Assembly (NCBI GenBank): GCA_964600645.1
Contig: CAZRJL010000028.1
Coordinates: 1 to 12,278 of the forward strand
Direction of reading: 5' to 3'
Length of the DNA stretch: 12,278 nucleotides
Source of the DNA: UBA12151 sp964600645
Lineage (GTDB): Bacteria > Patescibacteriota > Minisyncoccia > Moranbacterales > UBA9337
The notes beneath the pieces were generated by a model. That model was given only the letters and a program-made list of their open reading frames with translations. It made no database searches and was not told where the DNA came from. The translations under genes were made by a program, and so were the position numbers. This document shows positions 5,241 to 12,180 of the stretch, piece after piece; the first letter of the stretch is position 1, and every line of letters begins with the position of its first letter.

Positions 5241-5268
5241 TTGAAGCTCTTTTTTGATGGTGTATACT
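5241..5268 (+). promoter_or_regulatory. promoter of the 1244-residue gene
   Basis: TTGAAG at 5241-5246, a 16-base spacer, and TATACT at 5263-5268. Transcription would start near 5275, about 40 bases before the ATG. A perfect palindrome, AAACAT-A-ATGTTT (5177-5189), lies about 50 bases further up and might be a regulator site. Confidence 0.5.
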
Positions 5269-5315
5269 AAAAGCAGTCTGTTTAGTCGTTTGTTTATCAA
5301 GTAATTATTTTAGGA

Positions 5316-8300
5316 ATGGGAGATATAGATAAAATTTGCAATTTATTGAAAAAATATAGCTTTGATGATCTTGCCAAAGCGTTTTTTGTTTTTAATTTAT
5401 GGCTACCAAATATAGCAAGTCAAATCAAGATACAATATTTATATGTGATTTTGGAGTCAATATACAAAGAGTTGCCATCGGAAAATAAAATTAAATATTA
5501 TTCTGATTTCGAAAAATTTTGCGAAAAATTAATTGAGGTACTGCCTTCTTTCCCTATGCTGGAAGATTATGTTCCAGAAGCCGATTGGGGAGAAATAAAA
5601 TATTATATCAATAAAAAATTCTATCATATTTTTTATGGTGGGGATCTTTGTAATCCATACGATTTTTATTACTCTTTTGAAATAATTCACGAGTCATTTG
5701 AAGAGCAATATAAAAACATCGTAGGAAGATCTCCAATTGAAGAATTGGAATATTGTCTTAAGCAGCAAGACTTTATCATTAAAGGTATTGCTCAAAAAAT
5801 GTCAGACAAAGGCAAGGTAAGTCCTGGAGATATTTCAATTCCAGATGAGAATTTTTGGAAAAACTCATCAGATTTCCTTGATAAATTTAACCCAGAAAAA
5901 TTAGGTAGTCAGCATTTATTATCCCTATATACAAACAATTTAACTGAATCATTTGTGATTCCATCTATTGCGGAATTTGGGGATAAAGCCTTTAAAGGTG
6001 AGAATTCTCAATATTTCTTTTTTAAAAAAGATGGAAAATTTTACCCAGTTATGCCTCGCAGATGGTTGGCTGTGCTTTATGATAAATGGGGAACAATTTT
6101 AAAACAAAATTACGATGATATTTCCAGAAAGCTTAATGGCAGTCATCCGGATGTGATTATGGGAATTAAACTCGGAAATTTTATAAGGGAACGAGTTCGC
6201 GAAGAAAATATTTTTCGTTTAACTAATGTTGTGAAGAAAGATCTACACAAACTTAATGATCTAATATTTACCGCAATTAACGCTGAAGATAAGTTATTTT
6301 TAATTCATGTGACCCCACCTTTATTTAGCAAAGATGATATTAATTTATATTTAGAAAATATCCAGACTGAATTACAGAAGGCTCAAGAAATATTATCAGT
6401 CTATCCGTCAAGATTAGGACTTTTAGCAGAAAAAAAGATAGTCGAGTTTCAATCAAAGAAGGGAAAAGCATTAATGCCAGTTTTCGTTATTGCTGTTCCA
6501 TCACCGCTTACTTCCATTATTGCTAGTATGAAAATGCCAGAAGGGATTCGAATGGAATTAATGACTATCGATCAAATAGCAGGTATTTTTGATGAAATCG
6601 AGGATTTGAACGAGCTAAATCAGTTTTTCGATTATGTAGAAAATGAAAGAAATCTGACCAGAATGCCAGGGCTTGTTTCATATTTAGATAAATTTGGATC
6701 TTTTAAAGATTCTTCTGGGATTCTTGTTCCAGGTGCAATAGAGCCTAATCTTATAATGCTAGACCTTTCTTGGGGATCAAATTTTCGCTTTAAATCTTTA
6801 AGTGAATTTTGGAATAAATATCCTGAGGAATCTCTTTTTGGTCACCCAAGGAGCTGGAAAATTCCGCATAGGAAAATGAAAAAGGAGGGCTTAGTTCTTG
6901 TTTCTAAAAATTTTTTTGGTTATGCTTTTTATCAAAATATTGGAAAATCCTGTATTTTCATCAATTCTCCTGTGCATATGATGGATTATAGACAGGGAAG
7001 CTTTAATGATACGCTAATGCAGAGTCTTTCTGACTCATTTGAAATTTACGCGAGTTTTATTGAGAAAATGAGTTTTTCGAATTCAGATAATAAAATTCAG
7101 ATATTTTTTTGCCCTGCTGATGTTGTTTCGAAACACCAAGAGTTATCACATTTGAATAATTTAATAGAAGAAGATAGTCTATGGGCCATAGATTATTCTC
7201 GTATCGGAATTAATGATTATGGAATAAGAATTATATATAATCGAAATATCCTAGAAAAAGCACTACGTGATGTTAAAGACAGAACAATTCAAATCGATCT
7301 CTTCACGGATGTTCTTGGTAGAATCAGTTCTTTGATTTATGAGCCAGAAATTGAAAATATAAAAAAAGAACTTGAAAAAGAAAAGAAAAAGAAGCCAAGA
7401 TTTAAATCATTTGCTGTTCGTAAGATAGCATCTTTTCCAGATAATGAAAGCATTGTGTTGCCTGAGGATAATGATTATAAATTAGCAGATAAAGAAATTT
7501 CAAAAAAAGCATTGGAATTAAATATTGTTCCAGGGACATATTCAGCGAAAGAAGGAGTTGAAAAACTAAATACTTTAAGAAATAAAATTATTAAAGATTT
7601 AGATAAAAAAATTGAGCAATTTGATCTTAAAAAAAGTCTCCCAAAATTACTTTCAAAATCTAATGCATTAATTCATCATACTTGGATTGAAAGTGAACAG
7701 ATAAAGGCATCTCAAAAACATGAGGTTGATTTTGACAGAGAAGAAGCGTCATCAAAAAATGAAAAAAAATCACACGAGTATCGGTTATACAGATATCTAA
7801 TTGAAAAATTTGTTCAACTCCAACCAACAGGAAGCGAAGAGTTAGACAATAAAACTCTTTCAAAATTGCTTGCGTTGGTAGATAGGCTGCTTCATATATA
7901 TGCATCAAGTGATTTTATAAAATACGAAATATTTCCAGTAAATATAATCATAGATAGAGATTATTTAGTATCGACTAAGGATGAGGATAATAACATTCAA
8001 GAAATGGAAAGAGAGTTTTTTAAAGAGCAAGCAAGTTTAAGTCTGGGATTAATAGGGAACAAAAAAGATACTGCAGATTCGAGCATTCCGGTTAGTGATT
8101 ATTTAGAAGAGCTAGATAAAGCATTTAAAAAAGATTTGAATTTCGGACTAAAGGATATGATAAATGTTCAGCAAATATTGGCATTATGGGCTGAAAAGGA
8201 AGCAGATGAGAAGTCTTATTACTGTGCAACATTTGAAGAAATTAGGAAGGTTTGTGAAAAAAACATTACTGGATATGTAGCTGAAGATACCAAAAATATT

Positions 8301-9050
8301 TTAGATTTTTTAACACTCAAACCAGATGAATTATTGAAAATAAAAGGTGATCCAAATATTGCCGATGACATTCCTATTTGGGAACATAATAAGCGTCTAA
8401 CAAGATTTGATATTAGGCCTCTTATAAAAATTGATGGTAATTTTTATTGGGGATCACATTCTATCGAACGATCAAGTAGAATTTGGACAGGTATTTCTTT
8501 TAAGCATAAACTTCCTTCAGAAATAGACGCTCCAACTATCGCAGAAGTACTGAAAAGTGGTCATATTAATATCGAAGAAAATCTGGTAAAAAAGATTGAG
8601 GAAATAGTCCTTCGATATACCTCTTTTGTTAAAACAAATTTTTCCCCGAATAAACACAATGTTATTGGAGACTATGACATATTGGGTTATTTAAAGGACA
8701 AAAATATCTTATTAAATATTGAGTCTAAAATTATTGATCCTCCACATAGCAATAAAGATTCTGGTCGTGTTCAAAGAAGTCTTTTTGGCAGAATTAAATC
8801 CGACGGAAGTTTTGAAAAGGGTTATTTGCAAAAAGTCGAAGATAGAGACGCTTATTTGAAAGTAAATAATAAGGAACTATTGAAAAAATTGGGATGGGTT
8901 GCTTCCTCTCCAGAACCAAGGGTTGTATCTATTTTTGTTACGAAAATTGGTTTTTGGTGGACAAAGTTTCCACCGATTAAGACAAATGTCAACTTCGTGG
9001 AGATTAGACTTCTCGATGATTTTATAAAAAACATAAATTCTTCTGAATAA
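5316..9050 (+). CDS. large unknown protein with C-terminal PD-(D/E)XK nuclease signature
   Basis: A 1244-residue soluble protein that I do not recognise as a whole. Near the C-terminus, GDYDILGYLKD (1118-1128) followed by ILLNIESK (1131-1138) gives D1119/D1121 and E1136-x-K1138. These are the metal and catalytic residues of the PD-(D/E)XK nuclease fold, preceded by a Glu-containing helix (about 1086-1105). A charged linker with a Lys/Glu run lies at about 680-700. The middle part (about 380-560) is an alpha/beta mix with no motif I can name. No Walker A, helicase, zinc-finger or membrane segment is visible. AGGA sits directly against the ATG, too close to be a normal Shine-Dalgarno. The frame is closed by TAG at 5283 and holds no other start. 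It is transcribed alone, from its own promoter to a bidirectional terminator, beside a tRNA-linked scar. A restriction or defence role is an inference from domain and setting only. Confidence 0.85.
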   Translation: MGDIDKICNLLKKYSFDDLAKAFFVFNLWLPNIASQIKIQYLYVILESIYKELPSENKIKYYSDFEKFCEKLIEVLPSFPMLEDYVPEADWGEIKYYINKKFYHIFYGGDLCNPYDFYYSFEIIHESFEEQYKNIVGRSPIEELEYCLKQQDFIIKGIAQKMSDKGKVSPGDISIPDENFWKNSSDFLDKFNPEKLGSQHLLSLYTNNLTESFVIPSIAEFGDKAFKGENSQYFFFKKDGKFYPVMPRRWLAVLYDKWGTILKQNYDDISRKLNGSHPDVIMGIKLGNFIRERVREENIFRLTNVVKKDLHKLNDLIFTAINAEDKLFLIHVTPPLFSKDDINLYLENIQTELQKAQEILSVYPSRLGLLAEKKIVEFQSKKGKALMPVFVIAVPSPLTSIIASMKMPEGIRMELMTIDQIAGIFDEIEDLNELNQFFDYVENERNLTRMPGLVSYLDKFGSFKDSSGILVPGAIEPNLIMLDLSWGSNFRFKSLSEFWNKYPEESLFGHPRSWKIPHRKMKKEGLVLVSKNFFGYAFYQNIGKSCIFINSPVHMMDYRQGSFNDTLMQSLSDSFEIYASFIEKMSFSNSDNKIQIFFCPADVVSKHQELSHLNNLIEEDSLWAIDYSRIGINDYGIRIIYNRNILEKALRDVKDRTIQIDLFTDVLGRISSLIYEPEIENIKKELEKEKKKKPRFKSFAVRKIASFPDNESIVLPEDNDYKLADKEISKKALELNIVPGTYSAKEGVEKLNTLRNKIIKDLDKKIEQFDLKKSLPKLLSKSNALIHHTWIESEQIKASQKHEVDFDREEASSKNEKKSHEYRLYRYLIEKFVQLQPTGSEELDNKTLSKLLALVDRLLHIYASSDFIKYEIFPVNIIIDRDYLVSTKDEDNNIQEMEREFFKEQASLSLGLIGNKKDTADSSIPVSDYLEELDKAFKKDLNFGLKDMINVQQILALWAEKEADEKSYYCATFEEIRKVCEKNITGYVAEDTKNILDFLTLKPDELLKIKGDPNIADDIPIWEHNKRLTRFDIRPLIKIDGNFYWGSHSIERSSRIWTGISFKHKLPSEIDAPTIAEVLKSGHINIEENLVKKIEEIVLRYTSFVKTNFSPNKHNVIGDYDILGYLKDKNILLNIESKIIDPPHSNKDSGRVQRSLFGRIKSDGSFEKGYLQKVEDRDAYLKVNNKELLKKLGWVASSPEPRVVSIFVTKIGFWWTKFPPIKTNVNFVEIRLLDDFIKNINSSE

Positions 9051-9137
9051 AAAGAAGGATAAATAAGAAGATTATCGAAAGGTATCAATAAGAAACAGAA
9101 AATCCAGTTCTCACGGCATTAACTAAACCGCTCAATC

Positions 9138-9167
9138 AAAAAACGACTCATACTGAGCCGTTTTTTT
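9138..9167. terminator. bidirectional intrinsic terminator
   Basis: AAAAAACG-A-CTCA pairs with TGAG-C-CGTTTTTT (12 pairs, one mismatch, three-base loop). The A-run on one side and T-run on the other give a U-tract in either direction. It sits between the large plus-strand gene and the minus-strand glsB-like gene, and serves both. Confidence 0.85.
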
Positions 9168-9190
9168 GTTTTACTATAATTAGTTATTTT

Positions 9191-9430
9191 TTAGCGTATG
9201 GCTTTTACGATTGCGATTAGGATTACTGCTCCAAGTAGTGCTACTAACATACTGTACAGGTTGAAACCCGTAACTCCGCTTTTCCCCAAGAAACTCATCA
9301 GCCATCCTCCCAACATAGCTCCCACAATTCCCAGAATAATATTCAGAATCAAACTATCGTTGGTGCCCATAACTAATGAGGCGACCCAACCTACGATTGC
9401 TCCAAAAATAATCCATAAAATAATGCTCAT
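9191..9430 (-). CDS. GlsB/YeaQ/YmgE-family small membrane protein
   Basis: A 79-residue, very hydrophobic protein with three membrane segments (about residues 3-21, 28-48 and 57-76). The Gly-rich pattern GAIVGWVASLVMG, then ILNIILGIVGAMLGGWL, is typical of the transglycosylase-associated (GlsB/YeaQ/YmgE) family, with the usual length of about 80. Members are linked to envelope stress, and their biochemical role is not settled. No Shine-Dalgarno is seen before the ATG, only an AT-rich stretch. It lies 66 bases downstream of the ribbon-helix-helix gene on the same strand with no terminator between, so it may be co-transcribed and under that regulator's control. Confidence 0.88.
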   Translation of the reverse strand: MSIILWIIFGAIVGWVASLVMGTNDSLILNIILGIVGAMLGGWLMSFLGKSGVTGFNLYSMLVALLGAVILIAIVKAIR

Positions 9431-9496
9431 ATATTTTTTTAATTAAATTAATTTAAGCTAGGCGAGAATCTTTCTAGGTCACTTTTATTTAATTAA

Positions 9497-9679
9497 TTAA
9501 GGTGCTAGATGGCGGGTATCAGTTTTTCTGATTATTGTTTCTTTGGGTAAATATTTGATCAAGATTTTTTCAACTAGGGCGGTCAAACTCAGACCATCAA
9601 CAATAGCTTGCGCCTTGGCTTGTTTTAAAAGGTCAGGATTCAGAAATAATGTCACGCGTTGTTTTTTAATTTTTTTCAT
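9497..9679 (-). CDS. ribbon-helix-helix DNA-binding protein (CopG/Arc-like)
   Basis: A 60-residue protein. A basic N-terminus (MKKIKKQ) leads into the strand RVTLFL (8-13). Helix 1 is NPDLLKQAKAQAIVDG (14-29), and SLTALVEKILIKYL (31-44) is helix 2 after a Gly-Leu-Ser turn. This is the ribbon-helix-helix plan, in which the strand residues of a dimer read DNA bases. Such proteins are autorepressors, often antitoxins, but no toxin gene adjoins it. The next gene on the strand is the GlsB-like membrane protein. The region upstream of its start is filled with TACAAC/GTTGTA half-sites, its probable own operator. No Shine-Dalgarno is seen. Confidence 0.75.
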   Translation of the reverse strand: MKKIKKQRVTLFLNPDLLKQAKAQAIVDGLSLTALVEKILIKYLPKETIIRKTDTRHLAP

Positions 9680-9695
9680 CTTTTATATATCTAAA

Positions 9696-9769
9696 ATTAC
9701 AACAAGTACTGGTTGTAATACTACAACTGATATTGCTATTAGTTGTAGTACTACAATTATTACTACATA
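9696..9769. promoter_or_regulatory. operator array of TACAAC/GTTGTA half-sites
   Basis: Five clear half-sites and one weak one alternate in orientation: TACAAC 9698, GTTGTA 9712, TACAAC 9722, GTTGTA 9742, TACAAT 9752, and weak TACATA 9764. The pairs at 9712-9727 and 9742-9757 form near-palindromes, GTTGTA-NNNN-TACAA(C/T), exactly 30 bases apart. Two longer perfect inverted repeats also exist: ATTACAAC/GTTGTAAT (9696-9719) and ACTACAACT/AGTTGTAGT (9720-9749). The array begins 17 bases before the ribbon-helix-helix start codon and would cover its promoter. Confidence 0.65.
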
Positions 9770-9883
9770 TATATCGATTTTTTATTTCAAAACAAGGCTT
9801 TTTTATGATCCCAGCTCTAGTATCTGCTTTTGTGAGTCGTTTTTAAATTATTATTAGAAAAATGTAAATAAAAAATCGTAGTA

Positions 9884-9912
9884 TTTACAAGTATCAAGTT
9901 TTGGTGTATCTT
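9884..9912 (+). promoter_or_regulatory. candidate promoter of the two-gene operon
   Basis: TTTACA at 9884-9889, a 17-base spacer, and TATCTT at 9907-9912. Transcription would start near 9919 with a leader of about 65 bases. Apart from the operator array on the left and this promoter, 9770-9983 shows no gene. Confidence 0.4.
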
Positions 9913-9983
9913 GGTAATTCAGTAAAATAGTATTTTTAACAATTAGGCAAATAAGTTAAACAAAGAGAATAGGGAGGAGAAAG

Positions 9984-10331
9984 ATGGAAAGATTTTATTG
10001 CAAGCAAGTTCGCGTTTTTTCTGAAGATGGATCACCGGTAAGAAATATTTTCTTGTATGATCCAAAAAATGTAATCCGAAAAGCAATAGTGACCGCAGCA
10101 GGAGAATTGTTTCCGGGTGATTTCCTAAACGACTCAGTCGTTATTGAAAAAAAAGAGGTTAAGTTCACAGTCTGGAAATTCTCCGGAACGCAATCAATGG
10201 GATCAGTCGCGGGGCCTGTTTGTCAGGCAAAGATTGTGAATGAAGGGTCTGTCACGTATGCCTCATTCATTTTGGCAGAGAAAAGCCTTGTTGGGCATGA
10301 ACCGAAATCTCTGCGTCTGCCTCTTTTTTAA
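9984..10331 (+). CDS. hypothetical protein, first gene of a two-gene operon
   Basis: 115 residues, not recognised. It has no signal peptide or membrane segment. Predicted strands dominate (RFYCKQVRVFS, RNIFLYDP, KFTVWKFSG, ASFILAEKS), suggesting a small beta-rich soluble domain. It has two cysteines. The start is well supported by a strong Shine-Dalgarno, AGGGAGGAG at 9971-9979, which most other genes here lack. Base composition is also somewhat richer in G and C than its neighbours. The gene at 10362 follows after 30 bases on the same transcript. A strong ribosome site suggests high expression. Function unknown. Confidence 0.75.
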   Translation: MERFYCKQVRVFSEDGSPVRNIFLYDPKNVIRKAIVTAAGELFPGDFLNDSVVIEKKEVKFTVWKFSGTQSMGSVAGPVCQAKIVNEGSVTYASFILAEKSLVGHEPKSLRLPLF

Positions 10332-10361
10332 AGTGAGCGTAGAAGAGAAAAAGGAGAAGTA

Positions 10362-10685
10362 ATGAAAATAGAGTCTGGAGTTATTTCATTAACGACGAAC
10401 TTAAATATGCCCGATGGAATTATATTTTCTAGCGGCGACTGCGCAAATAGCGTAGGCTTGAAGATTGGCAAGATATATCAGTTTGTTTATGAATATCATG
10501 AACTGGCTGATTTCACCGGAGAATTGATTGAGTTTGGCATGCGTTACAATGGCAACGGAATGCTTTCTCGCCCTGAAATCTATTTGCTGGCGAAATGCGT
10601 CAATAGCGGAAATGAAGGATGTGTTGCAGTTAAAGATTTAAAAGCAATACGACTTGCAATGGATGACATTGTTGATGTTGCCTAG
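10362..10685 (+). CDS. hypothetical protein, second gene of a two-gene operon
   Basis: 107 residues, not recognised and not visibly homologous to the gene before it. The pattern GLKIGKIYQFVYEYHELADFTGELIEFGMRYNGNG suggests a beta-barrel-like N-terminal part, then EIYLLAKCVNSGNEGCVAVKDLKAIRLAMDDI. Three cysteines are present and there are no membrane segments. The start has a clear Shine-Dalgarno, AAGGAG at 10351-10356, five bases before the ATG. It ends in TAG and is followed by a strong terminator, so the operon holds just these two genes. Function unknown. Confidence 0.75.
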   Translation: MKIESGVISLTTNLNMPDGIIFSSGDCANSVGLKIGKIYQFVYEYHELADFTGELIEFGMRYNGNGMLSRPEIYLLAKCVNSGNEGCVAVKDLKAIRLAMDDIVDVA

Positions 10686-10712
10686 GGTTTAATTTATAGC
10701 GAAAAAAGAGAC

Positions 10713-10752
10713 AAAGGTGCGCGTCCTAAACAAGGAAACGCACCTTTTTTAT
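10713..10752 (+). terminator. intrinsic terminator of the two-gene operon
   Basis: AAAGGTGCG (10713-10721) pairs with CGCACCTTT (10739-10747), with a further TCC/GGA inside the loop, followed by TTTTTTATTTTT. Confidence 0.88.
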
Positions 10753-10773
10753 TTTTGCTAAAATATTTCTTGG

Positions 10774-10799
10774 TTGAAAATGGTAGTAGATGGTATTAT
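10774..10799 (+). promoter_or_regulatory. candidate extended -10 promoter
   Basis: TGGTATTAT at 10791-10799 is an extended -10 (TG, one base, TATTAT). TTGAAA at 10774-10779 is a -35, though the spacing of 14 is short for this pair. Transcription would begin near 10806, downstream of the ATG at 10790, which supports the ATG at 10829 as the start of the next gene. Confidence 0.35.
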
Positions 10800-10828
10800 T
10801 AGAGTGTAAAAGAGAATTATTTTGGATT

Positions 10829-12043
10829 ATGGAAAACAAAATTATCAGTACTTGGGTGGGAACTTTGATTTTGGTCGCTTTGTCTTCAGTGGTGGCTTTT
10901 GTGGCGATTGATGGAAATAAAAATTTTTCTCCCTCTTTTTCTCGAATAATCATAACTGCCAAGAAAAAAGTCGCCGAGGCGGTGCCGGTTTTATTTCCTG
11001 CGCCGCTTCCGCCGCCTCTTCCGCCGGACATCGAAAGGATGAAAAAACAGGGATGCGTGGCGGATGGGCTGCTTTCCGGTTTCGGAGGAAATACCAAGGA
11101 AATGGTCAATGTCGTCAATCGATCCGAGTGCTATTATCTTCATCGCGCGCTGGAAACTTGGGCGGACAAGCCGGATTTCGAGAAAGCCAAAAAAATAAAA
11201 GCGAAAATTGAAAAAAAAGATATTGTATACGGAATGTTTATTGCCGAAGCTATTGGTACGAAAGTCCTTTACCGTTATCCAGAGGAAGATCGCAAGTTTG
11301 ATTTTGAAAAAATGTGTAAAAATGATTACAATGATCATTGGAAAAAAAATATCTGCGTTCCCTCTTTTGATTCCGGAGAATATCGCAAATATTTAAAATA
11401 TATCACCGAGCAAGCGATGGATGCCGGAATCCAAAGCTTTCTTTTTGGGCAGATTTTTCTTCAAGAAACTTCCGATTTGGATAATCCGAGAATAACTGGA
11501 ATAATTGAGGACATGAGAAAATATGCCGATTCTAAGGGAATGAAAATTGTGGTTGGAGCGCAGACCAATGATATTGCCAACGAGAAATATTTGCGCAATT
11601 TTGATTTTATTGATGGTGGCGTTGGGCTATATTCCAATGGAGAAATTGAAAATGGTCCGTGTTTTTCCCGTTGGTGGAAAAAGGAAGGTGATTGGTGTTG
11701 GGCGTTACTTTGGAATGACAAATTCGCCAAAAAAGCCAACAACGTTTTCTTGCATTTGGATTGGACTCCGCAAATTGGCGATGATATGAGTACTTTTGCC
11801 CGGATGGACGCTGATAAGCGGAGAAAAACATTGCGTGATTTGCACAAATTTTTTACTGATAAAAACAAAGGTTTTATGTTGCCGATCATCGCTGTTTTGC
11901 CGAAAGACAACGGGGGATGTTATGGCGACAAGAAAAATTTTTATTCTCCTTCAAAGAAATATTCCTGCGATGATGAAAAAACAATTAACGATATTCTCAA
12001 AAATGCCTGGGGACGGTTGGAATACTTGCCAAAAGATAAATAG
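10829..12043 (+). CDS. membrane-anchored extracytoplasmic protein, possible TIM-barrel/glycosidase-like
   Basis: 404 residues from the ATG at 10829. An in-frame ATG at 10790 would add 13 residues before the membrane helix and lies upstream of the likely transcription start. One hydrophobic helix (about 8-27, WVGTLILVALSSVVAFVAI) acts as signal anchor. A Pro-rich stalk follows (about 52-67). The large outer domain has eight cysteines (76, 101, 163, 176, 278, 290, 364, 380), an even number that suggests disulfides. Segments such as YITEQAMDAGIQSFLFGQIF, MKIVVGAQT, NFDFIDGGVGLY, NVFLHLDWTP and GFMLPIIAVLP alternate helix and strand, as in a (beta/alpha)8 barrel of glycoside-hydrolase type. I cannot assign a family or catalytic pair with confidence, so enzyme activity is only a possibility. 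Confidence 0.82.
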   Translation: MENKIISTWVGTLILVALSSVVAFVAIDGNKNFSPSFSRIIITAKKKVAEAVPVLFPAPLPPPLPPDIERMKKQGCVADGLLSGFGGNTKEMVNVVNRSECYYLHRALETWADKPDFEKAKKIKAKIEKKDIVYGMFIAEAIGTKVLYRYPEEDRKFDFEKMCKNDYNDHWKKNICVPSFDSGEYRKYLKYITEQAMDAGIQSFLFGQIFLQETSDLDNPRITGIIEDMRKYADSKGMKIVVGAQTNDIANEKYLRNFDFIDGGVGLYSNGEIENGPCFSRWWKKEGDWCWALLWNDKFAKKANNVFLHLDWTPQIGDDMSTFARMDADKRRKTLRDLHKFFTDKNKGFMLPIIAVLPKDNGGCYGDKKNFYSPSKKYSCDDEKTINDILKNAWGRLEYLPKDK

Positions 12044-12054
12044 TCTGATAGACT
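12026..12054 (+). promoter_or_regulatory. candidate promoter of rpsF
   Basis: TTGCCA at 12026-12031, a 17-base spacer, and TAGACT at 12049-12054. It overlaps the last codons of the previous gene. Transcription would start near 12061, just before the structured leader. Confidence 0.45.
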
Positions 12055-12067
12055 GGAAAAACAATTG

Positions 12068-12154
12068 AGAAAGTCCTGTTTGCGCCTCGCCCGATAATAT
12101 TTTCGGGATAAGGAGCAGTCAAGCCGCAAAGCTGGGATTTTCTTTGTGGTTTTT
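12068..12154 (+). promoter_or_regulatory. rpsF leader with mutually exclusive terminator and competing helix
   Basis: Terminator form: AAGCCGCAAAG (12121-12131) pairs with CTTTGTGGTTT (12142-12152), 11 pairs including two G-T, followed by TTAATTT. Competing form: AGAAAGTCC (12068-12076) with 12134-12143 (one bulge), then TTTGCG (12079-12084) with CGCAAA (12125-12130), enclosing a hairpin CCCGA/TCGGG (12090-12094, 12103-12107). The competing helix uses parts of both terminator arms, so only one form can exist at a time. This is the layout of an attenuator. S6, or an S6-S18 complex, is the natural candidate ligand because rpsF autoregulation through its leader is known. The alternative is a simple terminator for the preceding gene. 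Confidence 0.6.
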
Positions 12155-12180
12155 AATTTAATTAATTAATAAATATCGTT

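Noticed and set aside
9696..9769. CRISPR-like array.
   Set aside because: The repeated units are six-base half-sites in alternating orientation with short uneven gaps and no true spacers.
9543..9857. Plus-strand frame of 104 codons over the ribbon-helix-helix gene.
   Set aside because: It is antisense to a recognisable DNA-binding protein and crosses the operator array. The composition is not protein-like.
11461..11910. Long minus-strand frame of 149 codons inside the anchored protein gene.
   Set aside because: It is the complement of a gene with coherent domain features, and has no start signals or family motif.
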